Below are positions 32,498 through 44,560 of a DNA stretch of 64,000 nt, piece after piece; within the stretch, counting starts at the first letter, position 1, and every line of letters starts with the position of its first letter. The stretch covers positions 2,128,081 through 2,192,080 of the forward strand of contig NW_023503313.1 of NCBI RefSeq assembly GCF_014529535.1, written 5' to 3'. The notes under the pieces are model-generated. The model did no database searches and was not told the origin of the DNA. It saw only the letters and a program-made list of their open reading frames with translations. The translations under genes were made by a program, and so were the position numbers. This stretch comes from Bradysia coprophila (Eukaryota > Arthropoda > Insecta > Diptera > Sciaridae).

Positions 32498-34303
32498 TTT
32501 GTCTTTTCTAAAAATCCACAAAATAAGAAAACATTAAATTTTTGATAGTTTGGTAAATCGTGAGGTAATCTGTAAGGTGTCGTTGTAAGTCTTCTTTCAG
32601 GTTTCAAGTTTTATCTTCAAAAAAAAAAAATCTTAGATTTGTACCAACTCGGAATTTAATTTTAGAATTAGAAGGCTAATACACATTCACCATGTTTTTA
32701 AACTTGGGTCACAGGCGCCATTGGCAAATTAGTTTTAAAGTAGAAAATGGATATCAATGACCAGGTGCCTTTCATTATTCTTTCATTTGTTAAATTTACC
32801 CACCACCACCACCATGCAACTCGACCTCAAATTGTTTTCTATCTACCTACCTAAAGGTAACACCTTCACTTCATCGTTACTGTCAAATGGATAGATACAT
32901 TTCTGTCTATGTTCGTTCATTCAGTTCGTTCTTACTGTCTGATGGAATTAAAAATTTCCATTAAATCAATTTTATCGATTCCATAAGTAGTTATTTTTTG
33001 AACTCAGTGACGAAAAGCAAAAGTTTCGTTGCATTGGGAAAAACGTTGAATGTATCTCGATGATAATTGTTTTTTCATATATGCGAAGTAAATAACCTAA
33101 TTTTCTCCAATCAAAAGTCCATGAGAAAATGACGCTTTGTTTGATGACAGTTTAAGATAGAAAATGTATATTTTCCACCCTCTTGTTTCGAAAAATTGTG
33201 TACCAAATGGAGGTTTTTGTTTTGGAGAAAAACAGTTAATCACACCACTCACATATGAAAAACGTTGTGTTCACCTCTGGAATTATCTAATTTCCTTCCT
33301 CGGTAAACAAATAACTGTTTTAGGCACACGATGTGTGTTTATTGTCAGACTCGGCAACCTCGAGTGAGAATCTATACATCTAATGCCTAAAATAGTTATT
33401 TATGTCACCGAGTTATCAATTCTTTTTTAGGCGTTAGGTGTTGTTTGGTGTTGCCAAGGCCCATCTCAATAGAACAAAATGACAAATGAAAATGAAAAAT
33501 CATCTCTTGAATGTGTGTGTCGTTTTCGTGTAACTTGAATTTGACATAATTATTTATGCGCGAAGGTTTTGAAAGTTGCAGTAAATGTTTGACGTTTGCT
33601 GAATAAAATCGTTTGAATAGGATGATTTGCAGTCAGAATCGGTTCATTGAATTATGGTATAGTTGCATTTAACGTTTTTTTCTAACTAGTGTTAAAATAT
33701 CACGATTTTGTCGCGTATTTCTGTCGTTGTTCCTAACTTATGCTGAAAGAATTTTTTTAGCGAATTTTTTGGCGACTCACATGCATTAGAAAAATAACTA
33801 TTCTCAATAAATGGCAACGAAACAGTTACTTTTCATCACTGAGTTAAGAAAACTCTTTTTCTTCTCTCATTGTCATATTGAATTTCCATTTGTATTATTT
33901 GTTCTTCACCACCCGGACAGACTATCGACATAATACGCATGTTATGCACTAATAAAATGAGTCTATTTTTAGTATGAAATGAATAAAAAAGTATTATTAA
34001 TGGTTATAGGGCCCATAAAAAATGTTAGAAATTTTCCGTACGAGAAAATTTGAAATTTTGTGATGAAAGAAAAACTTTTATTTTCTGTTTAAGTTCAGTT
34101 GTTCAAAATACAAAAATTGAATTACACACACGGAATTTTGAAAACCAACATATTTTCTATTTTGTGGTTACTGGTTTTTTTGAGAATTTTGCATGTATTT
34201 TTATATGGAGAAATCGAAAACTCAAGTACAACACAGAAACAGAAAATGTGTCGGTTTTCAAAATTCCATGTGTGTATCCGTTAAGATAAAAATGCATGAG
34301 GAT

Positions 34304-34742
34304 TAGAGATGAGCGGGCCGCCCGAAATACATCGGCCCGACCCGACCCGACCCGGCCCGATCGGGTTCGGGTCCGGGTTTTGAAAATTCATTCGGGCCGG
34401 GTCGGGTCGGGCTTTGAAAACAAAAATTCGGGCCGGCCCGACTTAGAAATACAAATTTAAAGTAAGCCAATAAAAGCCTATAAAGCATGAAACACTAACT
34501 TATTTTATTATTTTACTTCGCGTATAAGATTATTGCAAAGCTTTTATGCGTAGAAAATGATTTTTCATTAAATTTCTTATAGTAAAAAAAAGTCGGGTCA
34601 CGTCGGGCCGATGATTTTTTCGGGTCGGGTTGGGTCGGGCCGCGAAGAGAAAAGTCTCGGGTCGGGTCGGGCTCGGGTTCAAAAAATTGGATCGGGCCGG
34701 GTCGGGTCGGGTATTGAAAAAACGTCGGCCCGCTCATCTCTA
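34304..34742. mobile_element. GC-rich hAT-type MITE, 439 bp
   Basis: Perfect 17-bp terminal repeats TAGAGATGAGCGGGCCG and complement are flanked by a perfect 8-bp duplication ATGAGGAT (34296-34303 and 34743-34750), as made by hAT transposases. Subterminal regions are packed with CGGGTCGGG-type repeats in both orientations, making an island of high GC in A/T-rich DNA, with an A/T-rich middle. Open frames inside (Arg/Pro/Gly repeats) are products of the repeats, not genes. Confidence 0.93.
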
Positions 34743-35682
34743 ATGAGGATCCGTCAGCCGATAACCGATATATTCTATTTATAGCTACCAATATTTACTG
34801 CACAATTAAATTAAAACGCTGTAACATACCGGCTTCCAGTGAATTTATAATGATGCATTCATTTTCTTAGAAATTTATTTTGGAATGTTTAGAACATCAA
34901 AAAATGATCTCATTCTCTCTGTCTTTCTCTCAGATTATTTACATGAAATATTATTGTTGGTTAACTCATCACCGGTACCAAAAATATAAACAAAAAATGG
35001 TTATTCCAACACCGAATTAGAATGAATAATATTGCGAATGTTGACTCGATTAATATTTTATTATCGCCGAGGAAACAAAAATAAAATTGTTTTCTTATGT
35101 AATGAGTCAAAAAGTGCATACACAATCGGTAAATTTATCTTGAAAAAGTCTGAGAAAACAAAATTTTGCTGATAAAAATGTAATGTGAACTTTAGTCTCT
35201 CTTACCGCAAACTGTATTCAATTTCTTATGATATTGTTCCTGCCTCAGTTGAATGTCAACTAATTGCGTGTAACTTTGTGAATTCAGCTCTAGCTCTAAT
35301 GTTACTCTTTAAACATCACACAGCGATAAAAAAAAACTCTTGTCCTGCCATAGACTCTGAACAACACACCCAAATTTAATGCGATACGTATAGAAATGTA
35401 ATGCTGGCTGGTATAACACACAATACCTTATTAAATACGATATGGTGTCTACCAACAATATACTAGCAGAGTACACTAAAAGAAATTCTCTTTTTTCCTA
35501 TTCCGAGCATGACGTGGGCTTCATATTGTATATATTATACACACACTCCACACACCATCGTTGTAATATTTAAATGAATAAAGCGATTTCTTTCATTAAA
35601 ATTCCATTTTAATAATTGCATCTACACTGACTCATCGATTTAAAATTCTAAACATATGCGTACGGCATGTCTTCCTCCAAGC

Positions 35683-35883
35683 CAGCTCTCTAGCAATATT
35701 ACACCAATTGTTTACAAAATTAGGAGGCCAAAAATCGTACAGTGTCCGCTAGTAAATTTCATTATTGTAGACGTGTATGAATGAATACAGTGTAATGAAA
35801 TTTACGAGTGTGATATGCGGACACTGTACAATTTTTGGCCTCCTAATTTTATAAACAATTGGTATGATATTGCTAGAGAGCTG
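35683..35883. mobile_element. Palindromic MITE, about 200 bp
   Basis: Arms of about 80 bp (35683-35765 and about 35797-35883) are inverted copies with few mismatches, including AATTAGGAGGCCAAAAAT and ACAGTGTCCGC on the left. Loop about 30 bp. No clear target duplication was found. Confidence 0.75.
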
Positions 35884-37576
35884 CCTTGCTTCCTCACATC
35901 GATGTACAAAACGTCTTAATATTGTAGCGACATAAAGGTTGTACTGCGCCCACTGGTGCATTGAATCATTTGAAGCTGCTCAAGTCAAATATAGGATCAA
36001 CTAGTGGCGGCACCAGTCTCTGAACATGTAGTCAGTCACCTATTTTTCTTTCATTAATAAAAATGTTTATCAACGAAAGAACAGTAGATATCATGTCCGG
36101 TACATGTCCGGTCCGGAGACTGAATATATATTTGTTGGTAAGTAGACTTAATCTGATTTCACAATTCATTGAGAAGCATTCTGGGTTTTCACTAGATAGT
36201 GTGAACGAGGGGTAATACTAGTCATTCTATTTTGTATTTTCTACATTATAGTGTAGCTATCGAGTCTGGTACTTCCTTTGTTTAATGCATTTTCAACAAA
36301 TTGATATAACTGAGGGGTCACCGACTAGTTTTCGAAGTAGCAAATTTTTGCGTTTTTTTGGTATTTATGGTTTAGTCGAAGCCTAAAATGGCGGACACTG
36401 TTCCCTAGGGAATCAAAAAATCTTCCATATCCGGGTAAATACCAAAATAAATACCTATAAATCTCAATAAATCTGATAAATCTTGAAGAGTGCGAGACCT
36501 CTCGGATATAACATTTTTGGCAAAAGAAAAGAAATGCTTTAATTCATATTCACAACACTGTAGGTGTAATCTTACGACGCAACTGTCCGCTAATGATGAT
36601 GTCGCTGTTAGCCCTATTAGACTTAGACAATTCATTTGGGAGGTGTCGACGAACAGCTCATCCTTTTTCAAAATACTATAAACTGACAGATAGTGTGAGC
36701 GATTGGAACTTCTTTAATAGTTTAGCTGCAACGCTTTTAAATCGTATCTTCTCTTTGGCGAATGTCTGATGAAGTATGAAGTATGTCTGAAGATAAACTA
36801 AAAACAAGTTTTTGGGCTGACTGTAATCCTTGTGTTTGGCATACTCAAACATCCATCTCTTAACCTTTCACCAGGCTGGAAGCATCAGCAGTTCGAATCT
36901 ATTACTTCATTTGATTTAAGTATTCTCAAGATCAGCTCTTGAAGAGATTTGTTTCAACTCTTCTTTTTTTTTTTAAAACAAGCCATTTGGTATAAAAGAC
37001 CGCACTAGTCAGAGCCTGTAGTTTGTTACTAACGCCGTTATCGATAAAACAGGCGTAACAGATTTATAAGAAATTGTAAAACTCAGAATTTAGAGTTGTA
37101 CCGAGTTTGTTTTCAATCGTTAAGACATGTAATGGCTCTAGGTAGACAACACATATACTGCAGCAATGGAATAAATTATTGTAACGGTCGTGGGAACTTG
37201 GAACTTGATCTTTACGTGTATGTGGTGTGGTGTAAAGTGTACATTTATCTGCATTGATTTTATTATTTTTTACAGCCGATCAAAAATAGCAGGAACAAGT
37301 TCCAAGTTTTATATGTGACCGTATGAAGAACGAGAAATTATAATTTTTGGCGCCAATATTCTTACAATATAGAAAGGCTATACCGACTGGTAAGTTCATA
37401 TCGCCCATAGAAGTGAAACGTAAGAATACGAAATTCAAAACAGTTTTTACTTAATGTCGCCGAAAAACTTCAGTAAACATCAGATGTCAGTTCGTGGTTG
37501 GAAAAATCTTGTAGTTGGTTTGTTTCTCTGTCAAGTTAGTTGATTTTACATATTCTATTATCGTAAATTCGCAGTA

Positions 37577-38989
37577 ATGATACTTAGACGTTTCATTCAA
37601 ATATCTTACGTAATTCGCTTTAATAAATTGAAAATTCTACCCGTCCACCAGACGTTATTTTGCTCGGTATAAGTGAGTTCAATAGGCGATACCATTCATT
37701 CTTCGATTTGTTTCTATTTTACCAGATTGGAAACTTGAACGGCACGGTATCAACTAACAACAGTACATTCACGACAATCACGACACCAAAAATGAAATAT
37801 CTAAATCAAACCGAAGCGACAAATATTGATATCGAACTATTCAATGATTACAAATTCAGCGTAGATCAACTGATGGAACTTGCAGGTTCGTTGTTTTTCC
37901 AATTTGAAGTCATAATTTTCTTTATAAAAAATACGTCACAAATAGGTCAGGCTGTCGCTCATTCCATAGCAAAAACGTTTCCGGTTCAAGAGTAAATCAA
38001 TTCCGGCACAGAGGAGGAAAAAGGTTTTCTTAACTTCTTCTCCGTTCACAGATTACCATCGAACAAATTGCTCGTTTGTTGTGGTCCTGGTAATAATGGA
38101 GGCGATGGACTAGTAGCTGCTCGACATTTATCGCTAATGGGCTATGAGCCGACAATTTACTATCCACGAATGGTGGACAAAGAACTCTATCGCAATTTGG
38201 TACATCAATGCAAATCGATGGACATTGAATTGGTGCAGACGGTCGAATTGGAACAGGCGAACGAATATGGTCTCATTGTTGACGCTCTATTTGGATTCAG
38301 CTTTAAGCCGCCAGTTCGGCCAGATTTCCTTAATATTATGGATGTCATGAGACGAACTACCAGACCCATTGCAAGGTGATCTTTAGCATTTAGATTGAAA
38401 TTTCACTTAAGGTTTTTCGCTTTTGCCTAAATTGTTGAAATACTCCTGACCGTAGAGAATAAGTGTCGATACGAGGGTATTGACCTAAAATAAAGATTGG
38501 CGTGCCCGACCAGTCGAACTTCAGAATTTTCAACTCCATAGCACGCTAGGCCTTCCAACAAAAAATTAATTTTCCTACCGCTGTTGTCATTTAAAAGAGA
38601 CCAATACCTTCATTTTGACTTTGAATTTGGATTTTTTACGACGTAAACTGACTGACCTTTGCTAGGACCTTCGAACTCTTGCACCAATACTTCTACAAAT
38701 CTGCCCCCAGCCGTCATTTCAGTGTTGTTTTTATGCGATCAGAATTAAAATGCCAATTTAAAATTACAGCATCGACATTCCCAGTGGTTGGGACGTTGAG
38801 AATGGCCCACCCGAAGATGGAATCAAACCGACGTTACTGATTAGCCTAACAGCACCGAAAATGTGCGCAAAATTCTACACCGGGAAGTATCACTTCTTGG
38901 GCGGTAGATTTGTGCCGCCTTCGCTTCAAGAAAAGTACAAATTGGATTTGCCAAACTATCCGGGCGTAGACACTTGCGTTCAGATTTGA
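37577..38989 (+). CDS. NAXE: NAD(P)HX epimerase (YjeF N-terminal domain), 5 exons
   Basis: Exons: 37577-37666, 37726-37885, 37946-37991, 38052-38375, 38770-38989; introns of 59, 60, 60 and 394 bp with GT-AG ends and consistent phases. The 279-residue product (human 288) interconverts R and S forms of hydrated NADH and NADPH so the dehydratase can repair them. The first 30 residues have Arg/Lys and no acidic residue ([19 protein letters not shown]), a likely mitochondrial presequence; residues 31-70 are a variable Ser/Thr/Asn linker. Family signatures: [34 protein letters not shown] (residues 108-125), DALFGFSF, and [13 protein letters not shown] (207-219) with the catalytic Asp in IDIPSG. C-terminal FLGGRFVP and YPGVD are also typical. 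Start ATG is the first in frame in the presequence. It converges with eIF2B alpha. Confidence 0.96.
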
Positions 38990-39032
38990 ATTTCGTCATA
39001 GCCTCAAACCGTTTACATCATCCATAAAATCC

Positions 39033-39038
39033 AATAAA
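39033..39038 (+). terminator. NAXE polyadenylation signal
   Basis: AATAAA lies 44 bp after the NAXE stop codon, the only canonical hexamer close downstream. Confidence 0.75.
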
Positions 39039-39075
39039 TGCACTCGCGACAGAGCAACAACGCTTGCCGATGGTT

Positions 39076-39081
39076 TTTATT
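39076..39081 (-). terminator. eIF2B alpha polyadenylation signal
   Basis: AATAAA on the minus strand lies 21 bp after the eIF2B alpha stop codon. Cleavage about 10-30 bp further would place its mRNA end around 39045-39065, overlapping the expected NAXE 3' end. Confidence 0.65.
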
Positions 39082-39101
39082 TTGTGCGCTTCTCTGCTTC
39101 T

Positions 39102-40292
39102 CTATAAATACAATTTAATGAGCTCATCGCTGACCGCTGACGGTGTCAATATTCCAAGATCGGTGAACAGCAATGTGATGAACGCGGGTGGTGTATAGTC
39201 AACTAATGGATGAACTTGTTGCAAATCGCCGGCCAATTGTTTTTTGTTGTACTTGTAGTCGTTGGGCAGATCGCATTGATTCAGCGGATACAGTCGAGTG
39301 AATTTGAAACTTTCAGCCAATACGTAGAACGGTTTTTTCATTTCACGGGCGCACACTGCCATTGTAAATGCACCAATTCGATTGATAATGCCACCGCTTT
39401 CGACGACTCCCTCAGCGCCAACCATCACAATGTCTATACTTTCCATGACGTAGGCAATGGATGAATCCAGAATTAACGTACATTCGATACCAGCTCGTTC
39501 CAGTTCAGAGTGCATCCGTGCGCCGTCATTGCTAGGCGTACTTTGTGTGACATAAACGTGAAAACGTTTATTTGAATTTGCTGCCAATTTCAATGTTTCC
39601 AGCACGACTCTTGATCGTGAGTGGGTCAATATTCTCTGGAAATGATCATCATCAATGGTAAGATAACTTTAAAATGAGACGAATAGTGGAAATAGCTTAC
39701 ACAACCGTCATTGATGTACTGTGCACCTTTAACTGCTATTACACCCCGTGAATCCAACAATTTTTTCAGAAATACTTGACCCCGGTGAACCATTATTTCC
39801 TTACACTCGTCCATTGTCTTGTCATCGAATTTTCCCAGCGTAATGAAACGTGAAAACAGTTCACTACCGGACACCACAGCCGTTATCGGATAATCGGAAT
39901 TTCGCATAGCTTTGACAGCATTTCGGATTGTCGAATGGAGCTCTTGAATTGTGTCAACTGAAATGGCAGAAAAACTCTGGGTAACGAAATCGACGACTTA
40001 GTGCATTTCTGGGACTCACAATCGGTTCGCTCCACCAAGACCAGTAATGTCTTTATAGCCGCTGTAAATTAAATGAATTTGAAATGTTACAGTGATATGT
40101 CAACAGAGAGATTAGCAATACACGCACCTATTCCGGCCGACAAATTCTTGTCATTTTCCAACAGGTCCATGAAATATTTTTCAACGTCTGCAACAATTTA
40201 GTTGATTGATAAGTAAATGCGTAAATTGGTGCGTCATCTATGATATACTCACTCAGCTTCACAGCTTCATTCTTAGGAGTATTTTTACCCAT
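39102..40292 (-). CDS. eIF2Balpha: Translation initiation factor eIF2B subunit alpha, 5 exons
   Basis: Exons (minus): 40292-40253, 40187-40128, 40061-40020, 39957-39701, 39635-39102; introns of 62-66 bp with GT-AG ends and consistent phases, 310 residues (human 305). eIF2B is the decameric guanine-nucleotide exchange factor for eIF2; the alpha dimer joins the two halves and, with beta and delta, senses phosphorylated eIF2 alpha in the cytosol. Signatures: [13 protein letters not shown] near the N-terminus, [55 protein letters not shown] and the C-terminal [18 protein letters not shown] ending IKLYL. The start ATG at 40292 gives a short N-terminus ([13 protein letters not shown]). The small first three exons are easily missed. 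Confidence 0.96.
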
Positions 40293-41060
40293 TTTATTCC
40301 TAGAGTTGCTAAAATTGTCAGCAATTTAGATCCGTAAAGGACATTCAAAATATTATTTATAAAGCAGAAGTTGGATAATGAGATTACGGTGAATCTGTCA
40401 CAGTTGTCATTATTATACGGATGACAGGGATGACATTTAAACATTACATTGAAACTATACTTAAACGCTTTCACTTTCTCTGAGAACAAAAAAAAAATAA
40501 TTTTGTAGAGATCATGAGTGGCAAATTTCAAAATATTTTGCATGGTGACATGTCATAAATAATGAAGATCTTGTACGGGAATGAAAGTGGAGAATTTAAA
40601 AAACGCTTCTCTTATTTCCGATAAGCTAATTGTTTTAGATTTGGAGATATTGGACCGACAAGATTTCTGTATAAATCTAAATCCACATTGTTTGGCAGTT
40701 GTCAAAAGTACTACGTAAACATCGTAACAGTAACCTTTTTGAATACCAAATACTTCCAGTCAGCAGGCTCAGTTTTTATATCGTTTATTTTAGTAGTTCA
40801 AGCCATAAGTGCGCTTCAGAATTTAAATTTTCGATGAATCGATGGATGAACCAATGAACTAAAAAATAAATTTCAACCCATTCCCTAATGAAAATAAAGC
40901 GATTTGACCAAACACAACGCTGCTTTCGATTTGGCAGTTGTGCGTTTAATTTTGAATTTGCAGCGGACTTATACTGTGAATTGTTACACGTGAGAGTTGA
41001 GTTAAAACATATTTTATGTGACGAAGTAAAAGTACAAAAGCGCCATCCTCGTTCTCAATA

Positions 41061-41213
41061 CAGTTTTTAACATTCAAAAGTATCGACATATTATACATTT
41101 CTTATTTCTCCAAATTCTCTCATTTCTCCATAACGAGTATATATGGAGAAATGAGAGAAGTAAGCAAAATAAGAAATGGATAATATGTCGATACTATTGA
41201 ATGTTAAAAACTG
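41061..41213. mobile_element. Palindromic MITE with TA flanks, 153 bp
   Basis: The ends CAGTTTTTAACATTCAA and TTGAATGTTAAAAACTG are perfect complements, flanked by TA on both sides (41059-41060, 41214-41215). Arms extend inward through TATCGACATATTAT and TCTCTCATTTCTCC. CAGT ends plus TA target fit Tc1/mariner-type MITEs. Confidence 0.85.
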
Positions 41214-41904
41214 TAGCTTCAGTTTCTTGAAGTTTACACTAAAGTCACAACTGCGCCATATTCAGCTAAAGAAAATTTGCTGACAAGTGATGAAAACGTC
41301 AACAAGATCCATGTTCTACTGTTATTATCGTTATTCAATCACAAAACACATTCGACAAATCTAGTCCACTCAGCAAACATAGACAGACACACACACAATG
41401 ATTAATGCCTTTTGGTTGGTTTTTTGTGTTTTTGTATTTACCTTCAGTTGTCATGAAGAATATGCTTCCTAAAAACACAAAAATCCTGGCAAAACAATAG
41501 TAATAGTGTTATGCTCGAGAGATCACATGGTGGTGCTGATGCTTACTTAGGAATTTCATGGGTACTCAGACATGCCAGCTCGACCTCTCGACTCGAGTAT
41601 AACTCAATGGTCATATCTATAGAAAATGTTTGTTGGCTGAGTGGATTAAATTTTTGTAGAATAATTTTCGAGATTTACTGCATATTTACATAGCAATGTT
41701 AAAGTTACAGATGCAAAATTTTGTTCTTTGACTTTTGAACAATAGAAAAACATTACGTCTGTCACTTTTACTTTGCTAAGCCTTAAGAAACGAAAACAGT
41801 AATTAAATAACTGTATAGCCGACGTAATACAATTACTTGATATAAAAATTGAACTGGCCTGGGCGTAGATTCTCGTAGCGTTCGCAACTTTAAGAATTCA
41901 TGAC

Positions 41905-42112
41905 TTGACACATTGAAATTAATTGCGGCTTGTCAACTTTCGGCACCCTGGACTTTACTTGAATAGTCGAGGAATGTCTCCAAATAAATTTCTAAAAATC
42001 CAAAACTGAATTCTAGATTTTTAGAAATTTATTTGGATGCATTCCACGACTATTTAAGTAAAGTCCAGGGTGCCGAAAGTTGAGAAGCCGCAATTATTTT
42101 GAATGTGTTAAT
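41905..42112. mobile_element. Palindromic MITE, about 208 bp
   Basis: Arms of about 95 bp are inverted copies; they share GCACCCTGGACTTTACTT on the left and AAGTAAAGTCCAGGGTGC on the right, and AATTGCGGCT against AGCCGCAATT nearer the ends. Loop is only about 15 bp. Exact ends and target duplication are unclear. Confidence 0.8.
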
Positions 42113-42537
42113 GGAATTTTATACACGCAACTGTCAAGTTACACATATTTGGAGTTACGAAAATACGAGAATCGTCGCCCTAAAGTGAAATTATTTAGTA
42201 CTTGGAAAGATTTCCTTAGGATATTCAGCAAATATGTATGTGGATTTATTTATAGTTCTGAATGGTGGCTGTAGTAAATATGCTATAGATAAAAATAATA
42301 AATTAGCAATTGAGATATTAGCGAGTGCCGATAACTTCTGTTTACCGATAAACAGATTTACAGTGGCGATAAACTTGTCGTACCAAAAACTTATGATTTT
42401 ACTTAACGAACCTTATTATTCAAAAAAATACAAATTACGAATATAATAATAATATTTCACTTGCAGTAAGTGTTTAGCCTAAGGACGGCTTTTCAACTTA
42501 ATTCAGCGTTAATGTGTTAGTTATTTATATAAACGGC

Positions 42538-42643
42538 GACACCTCGTTTTGCGTTCAGCAAATTCTTTAAATTTTTTGCATGAAATGGAGACACCTCGTT
42601 TTGCGTTCAGCAAAGACATTATAAATTTGTTACATGAAATGGA
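42538..42643. repeat. Tandem duplication, 52- and 54-bp units
   Basis: Two adjacent copies begin GACACCTCGTTTTGCGTTCA and end CATGAAATGGA; the middles diverge by a few substitutions and a 2-bp length change. Confidence 0.85.
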
Positions 42644-44443
42644 GAAAAAACGCCGAAAAAACGAACACGGGACCAGCAGCATATCAACCAAACATGCTGA
42701 CCACTACGCCAACAAATCACATAACGCGATGCAATTGGTGTCCGTAGTGGTTCGTTAGTCACTTCTACATCGATCAAATAATCAGAGTAGTCGGAATGAT
42801 GTGATTTGAACGAAATGTTGAGGTGGATAGTATATGTGTGTGAGTAAGTAAATAAAAGATTCTCTGTATGATGTTTTTTTGTTGTGAATGCGTTTTAAAA
42901 CAACATGCTTAATTAATTAATTTTACATCCAAATTTTTGTGGTTATTTCGCTAATGTATGAAATATCAGCTTGCAGGAGATAAAACATTGTTCTACCTTG
43001 GTGTATATTCGGCGAGAGGGCGAAAGGAAAACTAGAAAAAACCTTTTCTAATACTTGACTTAACTTAAAAACTAAAGACTACAACTGACAGACTTAATTT
43101 TACAAACAGGAGGATTAACTGGTGAGAAAACTTATGATTTTTATTTAACTCAAGCAACCAAAATATTTCTTTTGAATTAAAACAATTAGAATAAGATTTT
43201 TGTCCAGTTTTTTGAAAATATCTCGATCTAAAATCTCCAAATGCATCGAACTATTTCACCATAACATGAGACGCAATCACTCATTTCCTAATAATAAAAA
43301 AATGATCCTGGGAATGTGAACGTCAAACGCACCCAGCATATTTATTATTTCGTATGATTAAGACTCTCGGGAGAAGTTTATAGTGCAGTACAGTGTCATT
43401 TGAAAAAGTAAAAACTACCAGTTATTCGGATAAATTAACGACAATTGTACTTGTAAGTAATTGAACTAATAGTCAATTAATCGAGAAAATAGAAAACAAA
43501 AGAATTATAACGCTAAACGGTTACGATAATCTGGGCGATTATCGCTTTGTCACTTTGTACATTGTTCATTTTGATACGTCGGCCATGTTGCTGTTGATTT
43601 TTTTTTGTTTATTTTTGTTAAGTTGAATTTCCATATTAAACTGTGCGATACCGGTACAATACCTTTTCGATTATTACCAACAATACCACAAATGCAGTGA
43701 CTGAAAACATTTCTTTTGGTTTAAATCAAGAAAATAACAAGAAATTAGATTAACTCCCCTCGATAGTGTTCATAGTGTTCTGGATTAATGGTACTCTGAA
43801 ATTTGTAGATTTAACGGAATTCAAAATGTGACTGACTGCAATTAATCATACAATTTCCAGATCACATGATTTGTCCTTGCTAATACATAACGTATCCTTT
43901 GTGCAGATTAACTGTACACTTCGGACCCGCAGACGAAATAGCTTTTTCTTTCTTTAATTCAATATTAAATTGTAACTAAACAGATACGACTAATGGTAGA
44001 AAAAAATCAATTTAATAATCGTTCCGATAACAGCGTAAAAACAGAGAATCTGATACGTGATTCCATTGACAAAATAAGCTTTTCGGATTAAACCTCTGTG
44101 TGTAGTCCGCATAACTTTCAAGTGTGTGTAGGTTTCACTGAACGTTCTTTTGTATTTGTGATATTAATTTGTAAAAGCTACAGGAATTACAGAAATCTAA
44201 ATTTTGGTCAGGTTGGTTTTTATTGTTGAATATTACCAATAAAGCATTATAGGGCCCTGTTTCAATGTCGTCGTTCAAAGTTAGTCGTTTGTTAATTTTT
44301 TTAAACATTCAAATTCAGGCAACGATTTTACGTTTTCATATTAAAGTGATACCCTGGCTAGAGCAGCAAAAACAAATTTTGTTTTGTTGTTTGTTTTAAT
44401 ATTAATTCGATTAATTTGTTTTTCGTTTTTTTTTTGTTTCCAG

Positions 44444-44560
44444 GTGAAAGCTAGCAATTCATCCATCGGATCGTTATCCGTCAATTTTGTTGTTGATTTT
44501 CAACTTTCAGTATAAACTTCAAAAAAAAAAACTTTTCGTTCGGATTATAAAATCATTCTG
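44444..44560 (+). other. Candidate non-coding (5'-UTR) exon
   Basis: A long T-rich tract ending TTTGTTTCCAG precedes 117 bp that end at CATTCTG before GTGAGTAT, a strong donor. No frame is open throughout, so it would be untranslated. A second acceptor-like TTTCAACTTTCAG lies inside. The gene it would belong to would be on the plus strand to the right, but no matching coding exon was recognised. Confidence 0.35.

Larger units (their letters stand above)
32498..37576. other. Intergenic region between SCCPDH-like gene and NAXE (divergent promoters)
   Basis: No gene was recognised in 5 kb. It contains both divergent promoters, a CACCAC microsatellite near 32803, a GC-rich hAT MITE (34304-34742) and a palindromic element (35683-35883). 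A block near 36405-36681 is open on both strands (88 and 63 codons) but unrecognised; it may be a decayed transposase or chance. Confidence 0.6.
40293..44443. other. Intergenic region upstream of eIF2B alpha
   Basis: No gene was recognised. It holds two palindromic MITEs (41061-41213, 41905-42112) and a 52/54-bp tandem duplication (42538-42643). Confidence 0.6.

Noticed and set aside
34303..34791. Pro/Arg/Gly-rich minus-strand frames
   Set aside because: They are translations of CGGGTCGGG repeats inside a hAT MITE.
36405..36681. Open frames on both strands resembling a transposase remnant
   Set aside because: No catalytic motif or terminal repeats could be identified; left as unexplained intergenic sequence.
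37039..37046. TATCGATA (DREF-type element) upstream of NAXE
   Set aside because: It is 530 bp from the start codon, and the same octamer occurs elsewhere in non-coding DNA (near 13.5 and 15.9 kb), so it is at chance level.
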